Assembly: GCF_001425045.1 (NCBI RefSeq)
Contig: NZ_LMDJ01000036.1
Coordinates: 62,001 to 126,000 of the forward strand
Length of the DNA stretch: 64,000 bases
Reading direction: 5' to 3'
Source: Massilia sp. Root351
GTDB taxonomy: Bacteria > Pseudomonadota > Gammaproteobacteria > Burkholderiales > Burkholderiaceae_D
Shown here one piece after another: positions 1-9,500 of the stretch. The translations under genes were made by a program, and so were the position numbers. The notes below the pieces were generated by a model, which saw nothing but the letters and a program-made list of their open reading frames with translations, did not search any database and had not been told where the DNA came from. The stretch's first letter is position 1. Each line of letters starts with the position of its first letter.

Positions 1-2490
1 CAGCAGCGCAGGCGAGGCGATCGACTTGCCGGTGCGGGCCTGGATCGGGCTGCGCACCACGTGGCTGCCGTCGGTCCAGCTCAGGCTGCCGAAGTTCCAC
101 ACGCCGTTGGCCGCGCCAGCGGTGGTCAGCTTGACGGTGAAGGCGGCGGTTTCGCCCGGCGCCAGCGTCAGGCTGGACGGGGTGACCACGGTGGTGAAGC
201 CCGGCACCGAGGCGGTGGCGCTGTAGGTGGCGCTGGCGCCGCCCACGTTGGTCACCGAGCGGCGCACCGTCACGCTGTTCTGCACGCCGCCGACGGTGAT
301 CGACGGCAGGTTCAGGTTGTAGGACTCGTCCAGCGTGCCATACACGGTGCAATCGCTTTGCGGCTGCACGGCGGCCTTGTTCACCTTGCACTGGTAGGCC
401 ACGTAGTCAGCCTTTTTCGCGTCGTACACCAGGCCCGGATCGGCGGCCTTGTTCGGGTCGACGTGACCGGCGCCCTGCGCCCACGGCAGCAGGCCGTTCT
501 GCGCGCCTGCCAGGTTGTCGTTCAGCGTGGTGAAGGCGGTGGTCATCAGCGCCGACTTGATGGCCGCAGGCGACCAGTCAGGATGCAGCTGGCGCAGCAG
601 CAGGCCGAGCCCGGCCACGTGCGGACTGGACATCGAGGTGCCCTGGTAGGACGCATAGGCGGGCGGCGGCACCAGGGTGCCGGCGGCAACCAGCGCGTGC
701 TCGGCCGGGGTCAGCGCTGCGGTGACGCTGGCGATGACGTCCACGCCGGGCGCGGTCAGGTCGGGCTTCAGCATATTGCTGTCGCCGGCATTCGGGCCGC
801 GCGACGAGAAGCCGGCCATGATGGGGGCCGGCACCGACTTGATGGCGAAGGCGCCGATGGCAGCGCTGGCGTTGCCCGCCTGCGCGTAGGCCTTGATGGC
901 GGCGCCATCGGCAGCCGACACGTGCACCGACGGCACCGAATGCGCTTCCGATACCAGGCCGCCGCCGTTGTCGGACAGGACCATGCCGGCGCCGCCGGCC
1001 TGCAGCACGGCCAGGCTCTTGTCGACGCGTGCATTGTCGCCGCGGGTGCAGATGACCACTTTGCCGGCCACCTTGGCCGGGTCCAGCTTGACCTGGCCCA
1101 GCTGGGCGGCAGCGCCGGCGTCGCTGACGCACAGGCTGGCGGTGCCGCCGCCCAGGCCGGCGTCTTCCGCGCGGATCAGCGGCGCCGCCGACAGCGGATT
1201 GACGTTCAGCGAGGCGCCGCTGTACTTGGCGCCGTTGCCCAGGCTAACGTCCGCTTGCGTGCTGCGGTCGTGGGTGGACGCTGCCACCGTGGTCAGCCAT
1301 GGGCTGACGTGGGCCACCGCTTGCGCAGGGCCGCTGTTGCCCGCCGACGCGGCGACGAACACGCCGGCCAGCGAGGCGCGGTAGAAGGCTTGCTCGACCG
1401 GGTCGTTGACCGAGGTCTGCGAACCGCTGATCGAGTAGTTGATGACGTTGACGCCATCCTTGACGGCGTCGTCGATTGCCAGCACCGAGTCGGAGTTGTA
1501 GCAGGTGTTGCTGGCGTTGGTGCCGTCTTCGGCGGTCGGATCGTCGAAGGTCCAGCACACCTTGTAGGCGGCGATGCGGGCGCGCGGCGCCATGCCGGTG
1601 CTGGCGCCCATCGGCACGCCGTTCACGGTGGCAAAGGCGCCGGAGTTGCCGGCGGCGGTGGAAGCGGTGTGGCTGCCGTGGCCGCCATGGCCGGTGGACA
1701 CGCCGTTGCTGCCGATGTTGGAATCGCGCGGCGAGTAGAACTCGCTCCAGTTTTTCTTGGCGCCGTTCGGGGACGCGATGAAGCCGGCGTTGTAGTACTT
1801 GGCGCCGATCAGTTTGTTGTTGCAATGCAGCGCGGCGTCGAAGCCCTCGCCGCTCTGGCAGCCGCCCTTGAAGGTGGCCGGCGCGCTGGTGTAGGCCAGG
1901 GTGCCGGAGCCGTCGAAGGTCGGGTTGCCGTCGGCATCGACGCGGTCGGCGAAGGCTGGATTTTCAGGCCAGACACCGCTGTCGACCACGCCGATCACCA
2001 TGTTCTCGCCCTTCACCAGCTGGCCGCCGGTGAATTTCGACCACAGCCCGCCGGCCGTGCTCAGGCCCAGGAAGCGCGCGCTGGAAATGGTATCGAGACG
2101 GCGCGCGGTATCGGCTTGCACGTCGGCCACGGCGGGATTGCTTTTCAGCGTCAGCACTTCGGCATCGGTCAGCTGCACGGCGAAGCCGTTCAGCACCACG
2201 TCGTAGTTGGCCACCACGGTCGGATTGCCGACGCTGGCCAGCACTTCGGTCTTGCGCTCGCCCAGGTAGCGGATGTATTCCTGCACGCTGGGCGCGCGGA
2301 AGTCGAATACCTGGCCGGGGGCTGGCTGGGTGGCAGCCAGGCCGCTGACGCCGCCGTTGTAGGTGGCGGCCGGTTGGTCTTGCAGCTGCACGATGTAGGT
2401 GCGGCGCTGTTCTTGCGCGGTGGCGGTGATCGCCAGGCTGGACATCAGTGCCAGCACGGCCAGCGAAATAGGACGCAGATTCAGGTTCAT
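1..2490 (-). CDS. S8 (subtilisin-like) serine peptidase, C-terminus cut by window edge
   Basis: Secreted serine endopeptidase; 830 codons are visible and the 3' end runs off the window. Seen: a signal peptide (residues about 1-26), an inhibitor I9-like propeptide (about 30-125), then the S8 triad with Asp170 in VVDSGVW, His271 in GHGSHTAS and Ser619 in GTSMSSPHVAG. A PA-type insert lies between His and Ser, and a fibronectin-III-like domain follows (about 730 onward). This layout is typical of long bacterial/plant-type subtilases. The start ATG at 2490 gives a clean signal sequence. It sits 41 bp downstream of a PEP-CTERM gene on the same strand, so cotranscription is possible. A C-terminal sorting signal, if any, would be outside the window. 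Confidence 0.93.
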   Translation of the reverse strand, partial: MNLNLRPISLAVLALMSSLAITATAQEQRRTYIVQLQDQPAATYNGGVSGLAATQPAPGQVFDFRAPSVQEYIRYLGERKTEVLASVGNPTVVANYDVVLNGFAVQLTDAEVLTLKSNPAVADVQADTARRLDTISSARFLGLSTAGGLWSKFTGGQLVKGENMVIGVVDSGVWPENPAFADRVDADGNPTFDGSGTLAYTSAPATFKGGCQSGEGFDAALHCNNKLIGAKYYNAGFIASPNGAKKNWSEFYSPRDSNIGSNGVSTGHGGHGSHTASTAAGNSGAFATVNGVPMGASTGMAPRARIAAYKVCWTFDDPTAEDGTNASNTCYNSDSVLAIDDAVKDGVNVINYSISGSQTSVNDPVEQAFYRASLAGVFVAASAGNSGPAQAVAHVSPWLTTVAASTHDRSTQADVSLGNGAKYSGASLNVNPLSAAPLIRAEDAGLGGGTASLCVSDAGAAAQLGQVKLDPAKVAGKVVICTRGDNARVDKSLAVLQAGGAGMVLSDNGGGLVSEAHSVPSVHVSAADGAAIKAYAQAGNASAAIGAFAIKSVPAPIMAGFSSRGPNAGDSNMLKPDLTAPGVDVIASVTAALTPAEHALVAAGTLVPPPAYASYQGTSMSSPHVAGLGLLLRQLHPDWSPAAIKSALMTTAFTTLNDNLAGAQNGLLPWAQGAGHVDPNKAADPGLVYDAKKADYVAYQCKVNKAAVQPQSDCTVYGTLDESYNLNLPSITVGGVQNSVTVRRSVTNVGGASATYSATASVPGFTTVVTPSSLTLAPGETAAFTVKLTTAGAANGVWNFGSLSWTDGSHVVRSPIQARTGKSIASPALL

Positions 2491-2531
2491 GATTTTTCCC
2501 GGAATAAATTAGAAAGAAACAGCAGGCAGAC

Positions 2532-3263
2532 TCAAGCCGAACGGCGGCGGCGCGACAGCGCGCCCAAGCCGATCAGGCCCAGGCCGAACAGCGCCATGCT
2601 GGTGGGTTCCGGGATTGTGGTGATGTTATCGAGCGCGATATTGCCGATGCCACTGGTGCGGCTGCAATTGCCCGAGAAGTCGCAACCGTAGCCGTAGATG
2701 CGCACGAAATTGAACTCGTAGCCCGACAGCGGCGACAGGTCGTAGTTGGCGAAATTGAAGGCGCCGCCGGTTGGGCCTGGCAGGAAGATGGTCTGGGAGA
2801 CGCCCACCGCCTGGCCGGCCGCATTGAAGCCCTGGATCAGCAGCGCGCCTGCGGTGCTGGGGAAGGTGGTGCCATCGGCGCCGATGTAGCTCGCTTGCAG
2901 CGAGCCCAGGCGGAAGTTATTGCCGTTGTTCAGGCCGAAGTACAGATAGCCGTCGTTCAGGCCGGCGTAGTAGTTGGTCGGGTTGTTGACCGGGCAGCCG
3001 CCCGAAATGCACAGGCCGTTGTCGGAGCCGTCGACGATGACGCCGACCAGATCGTCGGTCTGCGTATTGCCATAGGCGTAGGTCTCGATCCAGAAATCGC
3101 CGGTTTCCACGATGCCGCCCGCAGTCAGGATGGGGCTGGTAAAACCAGTTTCAAAATCAATCACACCCGCTTGCGCCACGCTGCTGGCCGCCAGCACTGC
3201 GGCACCAGCCGCCTTTTTGAACAGATTGCTCATACCGCTTTTTTTTGTCGAAATATTAGCCAC
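2532..3263 (-). CDS. PEP-CTERM sorting domain protein
   Basis: Exported cargo of the exosortase system, function unknown. The mature part is Gly/Asn-rich and beta-strand-like, and contains a Cys pair (CISGGCP) and a second Cys-rich stretch (GYGCDFSGNCS). The C-terminus has the full sorting signal: Pro-Glu-Pro (IPEPTS), a hydrophobic helix (MALFGLGLIGLGAL) and an Arg cluster. Two starts are possible. GTG at 3263 has an AGGGG ribosome site, while ATG at 3233 begins directly with the signal peptide MSNLFKKAAGAAVLAASSVAQA. XrtB encoded at 26.9-27.8 kb is the likely processing enzyme (inference). Confidence 0.9.
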   Translation of the reverse strand: MANISTKKSGMSNLFKKAAGAAVLAASSVAQAGVIDFETGFTSPILTAGGIVETGDFWIETYAYGNTQTDDLVGVIVDGSDNGLCISGGCPVNNPTNYYAGLNDGYLYFGLNNGNNFRLGSLQASYIGADGTTFPSTAGALLIQGFNAAGQAVGVSQTIFLPGPTGGAFNFANYDLSPLSGYEFNFVRIYGYGCDFSGNCSRTSGIGNIALDNITTIPEPTSMALFGLGLIGLGALSRRRRSA

Positions 3264-3513
3264 GGAATCCCCTGGATTTAGATGGTCTTAATTTTTAGAA
3301 AGCTATCTTGTCTTGTGGATAGATCGCTTGCCCGCCTCAACCACTCCCCTAGTTGAGTCCGCTCTAATAAGCATTAAACGTGCCTATGAAAGATTTTCAA
3401 AAGAATCATGATGTTGCCCCTACATCATGATTGCAAGGAAGTTAAAGTGTAAAATTTTTCGACAGAAAAAGTTTCCTACGTGAAGCAACTTCACGCGGGC
3501 GGTACAGCAGCAA

Positions 3514-3942
3514 TTAGTCAGCGCGGCCGGACGGCGCGTTAGATAGGGTGCGGCAAACACCACCGGTGCAGCCAACGGCCGGCTCCGGAATAACCTGGCA
3601 GGTGGAGACCCTGCCCTCTTGCGCGGCTGCTTCGTTGGCCGTCTTGCGCAGCGCGGTGTAGCGCTCGGCCAGCGGCGCTGCTGCGGCCATATGCGCGGCC
3701 GACATGGCCAGCCACGCCGACGGACCGCCGCACAGGCGGGCGCCCACCGGCACGGCGCGGCAATCGGCCGCCACGCTGCAAGTGGAGGCGCTTTCCAGCG
3801 CGCGCAGGCGCTGCAGCAGTTCCGGCGCACCTTGGCCGTCTGGGCTGCCCGCGCCGGCATTGGCGCCTTGCCCACAGGCGAGCGCGCTGCAGCCCAGCGC
3901 GGCGCTGGCGGCGGCAATGGCAAGTAGCAGAGTCAGTCGCAT
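3514..3942 (-). CDS. small exported Cys-containing protein, function unknown
   Basis: About 142 aa. It begins with a hydrophobic signal region (MRLTLLLAIAAASAALGCSALACG); the Cys residues near its end could be a lipobox-like site, but no strong one is seen. The mature part holds six or so Cys residues in patterns such as CSVAADCR, LCGG and TCQVIPEPAVGCTGGVC, suggesting disulfides in the periplasm. A PEP tripeptide occurs internally (IPEPAVG) but no membrane helix or Arg cluster follows, so this is not a sorting signal. ATG at 3942 is preferred over the upstream TTG at 3987 because it starts the signal peptide. I do not recognise the family with certainty. Confidence 0.65.
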   Translation of the reverse strand: MRLTLLLAIAAASAALGCSALACGQGANAGAGSPDGQGAPELLQRLRALESASTCSVAADCRAVPVGARLCGGPSAWLAMSAAHMAAAAPLAERYTALRKTANEAAAQEGRVSTCQVIPEPAVGCTGGVCRTLSNAPSGRAD

Positions 3943-4018
3943 GGATGCAGGAGGCGGGTGCCGGGACAGTGAAAAAAGGAACAACAATGCGCCATCATGG
4001 GCTTGCGCAGCGGCCGAG

Positions 4019-4846
4019 TCAAGCGCGCGCTGCGCCGCCGTCCAGCAGCCGCAAGGCCATGCCGCGCGCTACCGCCTGGGTGCGGTTGCTGACCCCTAAG
4101 GTCTTGTAGATGCGCTGCAAATGGTTCTTCACCGTGAGGCCGCTGATGCCGAGGATCTGGCCGACTTCGACATTGCTCTTGCCTTCCTTAACCCAGTGCA
4201 GGATTTCCATTTCGCGCCGGCTGACCGGGCGCTCGGCCCAGGCGGCGGCCGAAGCCGCCGGCCAGGCAGCACCGGGCATGCGCTCCAGCCGCTGCAACGC
4301 AAAGTGCAAGTGCGGTAGCAGCAGTTCGATGAAGTAGGCCTGGCGCGGACCTGGCCGCTGCGGCATGCCGAACAGGGCAAAGCACGTGCCCCCGCCCGTT
4401 AGCGGGCCGGCGCCGTGCAGCAGCACATTGTCCAACCCCAGCCGCAGCAGTTCGGGCGCGAAGGCGGGCCAGGCGCCGGGCCCTGCGGCCGGCTGCGCGG
4501 CGGCCTCCAGCGCCAGCGGCGGCGCCTGCCAGCCGCCGGTTCCGGCACGCGCCTGGGCGTGCCGCGCCAGCCGGGGCGCCAGCCCGTGGACGGGATCGGA
4601 CACTTGCTCCAGCACGGCGCTGTCGATCACTGTTCCGTGCAAGCAATCAATGTGCGCGAGGACGGAACCGCCCGGGCAGGCCGGACCGAACTGCATGCAC
4701 ACCATCAGCCGGTGCGGCAGCAGCGCCTGCAGCTGGCCCTGGGTCCACAAAAAATAGCTGCGCAGCTCGCGCACCGAGAGCGATGCCTCGATGGCGCCCA
4801 GCAGGTATTCCTGCTCCCGCTTGCTCAGGATGACGGCTTGCTCCAT
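4019..4846 (-). CDS. epsA: LuxR-type transcriptional regulator EpsA of the XrtB/EPS system
   Basis: 275 aa. The C-terminal LuxR/GerE helix-turn-helix (about 205-265; motifs VSRREMEILHWVKEGKSN and LTVKNHLQRIYKTLGV) binds DNA. The N-terminal about 190 aa is a divergent sensory region without a receiver Asp. Overall architecture matches EpsA regulators found with XrtB exopolysaccharide loci. ATG at 4846 is chosen because the longer reading frame runs into the upstream response-regulator gene. It lies 16 bp downstream of that gene on the same strand, so the two are probably one operon. Likely targets are the eps and PEP-CTERM genes (inference from family context). Confidence 0.85.
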   Translation of the reverse strand: MEQAVILSKREQEYLLGAIEASLSVRELRSYFLWTQGQLQALLPHRLMVCMQFGPACPGGSVLAHIDCLHGTVIDSAVLEQVSDPVHGLAPRLARHAQARAGTGGWQAPPLALEAAAQPAAGPGAWPAFAPELLRLGLDNVLLHGAGPLTGGGTCFALFGMPQRPGPRQAYFIELLLPHLHFALQRLERMPGAAWPAASAAAWAERPVSRREMEILHWVKEGKSNVEVGQILGISGLTVKNHLQRIYKTLGVSNRTQAVARGMALRLLDGGAARA

Positions 4847-4862
4847 GGCCGAGTCCCGGGTC

Positions 4863-5675
4863 TCAGGCGACCGCAGCCGCAGCATATTGCAGTTTGGGCT
4901 GCGCTTGCGCGCTTGCGCGGCCGGCCTGATGTGCGCCGGCGTCAAGCGTGAAGCGGTAGCCGCTGCCGCGCACGGTTTCAATATGGTCCTGATGGCCGCT
5001 CGGCTGCAGCGCATTGCGCAAGCGGCCGACATGCGCGTCCACGGTGCGTTCATCGACGCAGGCGTCGGCGCCCCACACCAGGTCAAGCAACTGGCTGCGG
5101 CTGAAGACCCGCTCGGGGTGCCGCATCAGGAAATGCAGCAGGCGGAAATCGACCCGTCCCAAACTGAGCTGCCGCCCGCCCGCCAGCACGCGCTGGGAGG
5201 ACGCGTCGAGCCGCAGCGCGGCCAGCTGTATCACGCCGCCCGCCCCCGTCATGGCAGGCGCCGGGGACAGCATGGCCGCGTGCGCAGCGGCGTGCGCCTG
5301 GCGGCGCAGCACTGCGTGCATGCGGGCCAGCGTTTCGCGCGGACTGAAAGGCTTGGTGATGTAGTCGTCGGCGCCGCTTTCCAGCGCCAGGATCTTGTCG
5401 GCCTCGGCGCCGCGCGCGGTGAGCATGATGATGGGCAGGCCGGCAGTGCGCGGCAGGGCGCGCAGGCGGCGCAGCAGCGCCAGCCCGGACTGGCCGGGCA
5501 AGTCCCATTCAAGCAGCAGCAGTTCCGGCGCCGCCGACTCCAGCATCAGCAGCGCGCTCTCGGCGTCCAGCGCGCACAGCGGCTGATGGCCGGCCTGGCG
5601 CAGGTTCAGCGCCAGCAGCTGCTGCACCTGCGGGTCGCAGTCGATGATGAGGATAGGGGGCGGCATAAACTTCAC
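4863..5675 (-). CDS. PhoB/OmpR-like response regulator with Glu at the phospho-acceptor site
   Basis: 270 aa: an N-terminal receiver domain (about 8-122) and an OmpR-type winged helix (about 150-245; motifs RVDFRLLHFLMRHPERVFSR and TVDAHVGRLRNAL, then RGSGYRF). The acidic pocket (D12, D14), Thr86 and Lys108 (YITKPFSP) are present. The residue equivalent to PhoB Asp54, however, is Glu56 (LLLLEWDLPGQSG), read directly from codon 5508-5510. Such a change often mimics or abolishes phosphorylation in this family. No sensor kinase gene is adjacent; the next gene is epsA, 16 bp away. It may set basal EPS or PEP-CTERM expression independent of a kinase (inference). Confidence 0.88.
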   Translation of the reverse strand: MKFMPPPILIIDCDPQVQQLLALNLRQAGHQPLCALDAESALLMLESAAPELLLLEWDLPGQSGLALLRRLRALPRTAGLPIIMLTARGAEADKILALESGADDYITKPFSPRETLARMHAVLRRQAHAAAHAAMLSPAPAMTGAGGVIQLAALRLDASSQRVLAGGRQLSLGRVDFRLLHFLMRHPERVFSRSQLLDLVWGADACVDERTVDAHVGRLRNALQPSGHQDHIETVRGSGYRFTLDAGAHQAGRASAQAQPKLQYAAAAVA

Positions 5676-5759
5676 TATGCATCAGCCCGGATAGTGCACA
5701 CTAATACAATTTAATTGCGCGATTGATAGTTTTTCCGACTAAATTCCGTCCCGCCCATG

Positions 5760-5790
5760 AAAATCGCGCCGCCTTGTCAGGGGCGGCGCG
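5760..5790 (-). terminator. rho-independent terminator after the exeM-PEP-CTERM operon
   Basis: A 9-bp GC-only stem (CGCGCCGCC at 5765-5773 with GGCGGCGCG at 5782-5790) and an 8-nt loop. On the minus strand it is followed by a short T run. It lies about 85 bp past the stop of the PEP-CTERM gene at 5875, and just before the response-regulator promoter region. Confidence 0.65.
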
Positions 5791-5874
5791 CGTGGCGGCA
5801 AGTGCGCGGAAACAACAGCGCGGCAAGCGGGCCGCCATGCGGCGGCCACCGCGCCAGCTAAGCGGCTGCGGCCA

Positions 5875-6525
5875 TCAGGCAGCCAGCGCCTGCATCTGCG
5901 CGGGCGCGGCGCCGGTGGCGCGGCGGCGGCGCAGCACCAGCGCCATCAGCGCCAGGCCGGTGCCGGTCAGCAGCCAGTCGGACGGCTCAGGCACCGTGAC
6001 GACGGCGCCCGGGTCGCCGGGACCGTTGCCGATCGAGCCGCTGCCGCCCGGCGTGGTGGGCGGCGTCCACAGGTACTGGGCGATGGCGCCGGTGACCGGG
6101 TCGTAGTTGCCGACCAGGTTGCCCAGGCTGTCGAAGGCGGTGATGCTGAAGTTGGAGATGTAGCCCGACACCGGATCGGCCGCGCCGGCAAAGCTCAGGT
6201 CGAAGGAGTACACGGAATTGAAATCGACCGCGAACGCCAGCTCATTGAACGCCAGGTTGCTGAACAGGTAGCCGCCGCCTTGCGGCGTGACATTGTCGTT
6301 CAAATCCACGACCGCATGGTCGAAGCCGACCAGGCTGGACATCAGCGCGGTCGCCTCGACGCCGTTGCCGGGCGAGCTGAACTGGAAGTCCAGGTAGCCG
6401 CCGGCCACGCCGAACGTGCGGGTGTCGATCGAGACCATCACACCGGCCGAAGCCAGGCCGCTGACAGCCGCCAGCACCAGGGTCAGCGCGGCGCGGCGCA
6501 GGGTTTTGCTGAAGAAGTTGCGCAT
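5875..6525 (-). CDS. PEP-CTERM sorting domain protein (NF038129-like)
   Basis: 216 aa with a signal peptide (MRNFFSKTLRRAALTLVLAAVSGLASA). The beta-rich mature domain has motifs such as GGYLDFQFSS and a repeated pattern of aromatic/Asp strands. The C-terminus has VPEPSDW, a hydrophobic helix (LLTGTGLALMALVL), RRRR and an unusually long Ala-rich tail after the Arg cluster. The start follows the exeM stop by 12 bp on the same strand, so it is cotranscribed with the extracellular nuclease. The pairing suggests a surface-held partner or simply co-regulation (inference). The sequence resembles the NF038129 PEP-CTERM family; this is not checked. Confidence 0.88.
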   Translation of the reverse strand: MRNFFSKTLRRAALTLVLAAVSGLASAGVMVSIDTRTFGVAGGYLDFQFSSPGNGVEATALMSSLVGFDHAVVDLNDNVTPQGGGYLFSNLAFNELAFAVDFNSVYSFDLSFAGAADPVSGYISNFSITAFDSLGNLVGNYDPVTGAIAQYLWTPPTTPGGSGSIGNGPGDPGAVVTVPEPSDWLLTGTGLALMALVLRRRRATGAAPAQMQALAA

Positions 6526-6537
6526 AAGTTGTTTTCC

Positions 6538-9500
6538 TTAGAAGGTACCGGTGTAGAACTTGGGCGTGTAGGTCACGACCGCTTTATTCGGATTGCTGAA
6601 GGTCAGCGAGACCGTCATGGTGGCGCCGGGCGCCAGCGTGCCGCCCAGCGTGAGGTAAGGCGCGCCGCCGTAGATGCCGCTGGCGTTGTCCAGCACCAGG
6701 CCGCTGGCCAGGCCGTTCAGCTGCAGCTGGAACGGACCGCTCAGCGGCGTGCTGCCATTGTTGGTCAGGTACAGCACGCCGGACGACTTCTGCGTGAAGC
6801 GGTTGTACACCGTGCCCTGCTGCACGAACTTGATGCTGCCGCTGATGTCGGCAAACTTCGGCTGCAGGTTCAGGCTGACCACCACCGGATCATGGTCGGA
6901 CGCGCGGTAGGCCAGCGCGTTGTACAGGTCCTGCGGCTTGCCGTCCTTGTTGTAGTCGATCACGGTCGGCTCGTCGGCGTTGACGTGCCATTCAGCGGCG
7001 CCGGCCACTTGCGGGCTCAGCGTGCTGCTGGCCAGCGCGTGGTCGAGGTAGCCGCTGTTGCTGCCGAATACGTAAGAGTACGGCGAACCGTGCGGACGCA
7101 CATAGCGCTCCAGCTGGTTGACGAAGCCGGCGTTGGTCATCACGAACACCGGGTCTTCCATGCCGTAGGAGTTCATGTCGCCGATCAGCAGCACGTCCGG
7201 GTCGCCGGCGGCGGCGGCCACTTGCGGCACGAAGCTGTTGACCAGGCGCGCGGCCTGCTGCTTGCGGGTATTGTTCCAGCAGCCCTGGCTGTCGCCCTGG
7301 TCGGCGTCCAGGCCGCTGCCGGACGGGCAGCTGCCTTTCGATTTCAGGTGGTTCACCACCAGCGAGAATTTCTCGCCGTTGCCGGCCTGGAAGGTTTGCG
7401 CCATCGGCGGACGGTTGTTGATGGCGTCGGCGTCGGACAGCGCGCCGCCCACCAGCGTCAGCCTGGACGGCTTGTAGATCATGGCGACGCGGATGGCGTC
7501 GGTGCCGGTGGCGGCCGGGGCCGGCACCACGGCGTAGGCGCTGGAGCCGACCGCCTCGTTCAGCACATTGGTCAGGTAGGTGACCGCGTACTCGCCGTTG
7601 TTCTGGATCTCCATCAGGCCGTAGACGTCGGCATCGATGGCTTTCAGCTCGGCCACGATCTTGTCGCGCTGGCGCACGAACTCTTCCATGTTGTCGGCGC
7701 CGCGGCAGTTGCCGGCCGTGGTGGTGCTGCCGACCTTGCAGCCCTGCCCGCTCTGGCCTTCGACGTTGCGGCCGTTGGTGAAGGTGGTGAAGAAATTCAG
7801 CACGTTGGCGCTGGCCACTTTCACGTTGCCCGCCGCCAGCACGGGCGCGTCTTCGCGCGGATTGCTGCGCGAGAACACCGGCGCGGCGCTAGGCTGCAGC
7901 TTGAACGCGGTGGTGTTGCCGCCCACGGCGCCGAAGTCGATCACGCCCACCAGGTCGGTGACCGTGTCGCCCACGCGCACCGTGCCGTCCTGGCCGATGT
8001 AGGGAATGGTGGCCGGGGTGACGAACAGGCCGTCGTCCAGCACGATCATGCCGGCCGCGTTGGACGCTGCCAGCGCGTAGGCTTCCGGGGTGCGCGCCGG
8101 ATGGCGGTTGGTCGGCACTTCCAGGCGGCCGTTGGCCAGGGTCAGCTCGCCGCGGTCGCCCAGGAATTCGGCCTGGTTGATGGTCAGCGCACGGGTGAAG
8201 CGCACCAGCATGCCTTCGTAGTGCGCCAGGTTGGCGCCCAGTTCGACATTGGCCGGCGTGATGGCCGGGCCGTCGCCCATCGGCACCACGGCCGTCACGT
8301 CCTTGAATTCGGTGTAGGAGCGCTTGGCGCCGCTCGGCGTATATTCGAACACCAGGCCGGTGACGCGGGCGACCTGGCCCACTTGCACGGTGGGCGCAGT
8401 GACGGTGTAGACGAAGATGCCATCGGAGCTGGTCGGGTCGTTGTCGCCGGCCGCGTCCTGCATGAAGAAGCCGTTCGACACTTTCAGGGTCACCACGCCT
8501 TCGGCGGTCTGCACGGTGTTGGCCACCGGGCTGGGCGTGTCGCCGGCGCTGGCGCCCTGGATCTGCGGAATCGTCATGGTAACGTTGGCCAGGCCGGTTA
8601 CCTTCACGGTAACCGGGCAGGTGGCGAACTGGTTGCCGTCGTTGGCGAACTGGATGGTGACCGGGTAGCTGCCGACAGCCAGGCCGGCCGCCGCGCTCAG
8701 GTTGACGCTGGCGGTGCCGCCGACGGCGCCGGCGGCCGTGAAACCGTCCAGGCTGATGCCGGCCATGCCGCCAACGGAGATGGTGGCGGCGTTGACGATG
8801 CTGTCTTCATCGGTGGCCGTAAGCGGCACGCTGCCGCTGTAGCCCTGCGCCACCGACAAGGTCGATGGACAAGTGGCAACGATGGGCTTGACCACGGTGG
8901 CGCCGCAGGCCTGGGTAACGGCGCTGTTGCGCGGGTTCGGCGCCAGCACTTCGAAGTCGGCGCCGTTGTTGTCGGTGTCGACGCAGCCGTTGTTCTTGCG
9001 CAGCGCGGCGGTCAGGTTGCCCAGGGTGCCGGTGGGCGTGCCGCCTTCGGAGAAGTTGGCGGTGCTGCCATAGCCGACCAGGTCGACCAGCGATGCACCG
9101 CTCGGGTTGGCCACGGTGAAGGCAGTGGTGGTGCTGCTCAGGGCAACCTTGCCTGCGCCGCCAGCCATCGGGATGGTGCCGATCTTGTCGGCCGTGACGG
9201 TGGTGGCGGTGCCTCCGGCGCCGGCAGCCTGCTGCACCATGTAGAACTGGCCCGGCTGTAGCGTGACGCTGGTCAGCGGCGTGACCTGCCAGCTGCTGCC
9301 GGTGGCGGACGCATATTGCACACTCCAGCCGTTCAGCGACACCGGCGCGCTGCTGCGGTTGTACAGTTCGATGAAGTCGTGCTTCAGCGTTGCGCCGGTG
9401 GCGCCGGTGCCGTTGCCGCCCGCGCCGTAAACCTGGCTGATGACGACGGCCGAATCGGCCAAGGCGGGTGCGGACAGGCTGGCCAGCAAGGCGGCCAGGA

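Noticed and set aside
61..2691. Long plus-strand frame of 876 codons opposite the S8 protease
   Set aside because: Antisense shadow of a high-GC gene: His/Gly/Ala/Arg-rich with no motif, while the opposite strand has a complete S8 triad.
3580..3600. Possible PEP-CTERM signal in the small Cys-rich protein (IPEPAVG)
   Set aside because: No hydrophobic helix or Arg cluster follows; the tripeptide is internal.
6280..9261. Long plus-strand frame of 993 codons opposite exeM
   Set aside because: Antisense shadow with the same biased composition; the minus strand has signal peptide and nuclease motifs.
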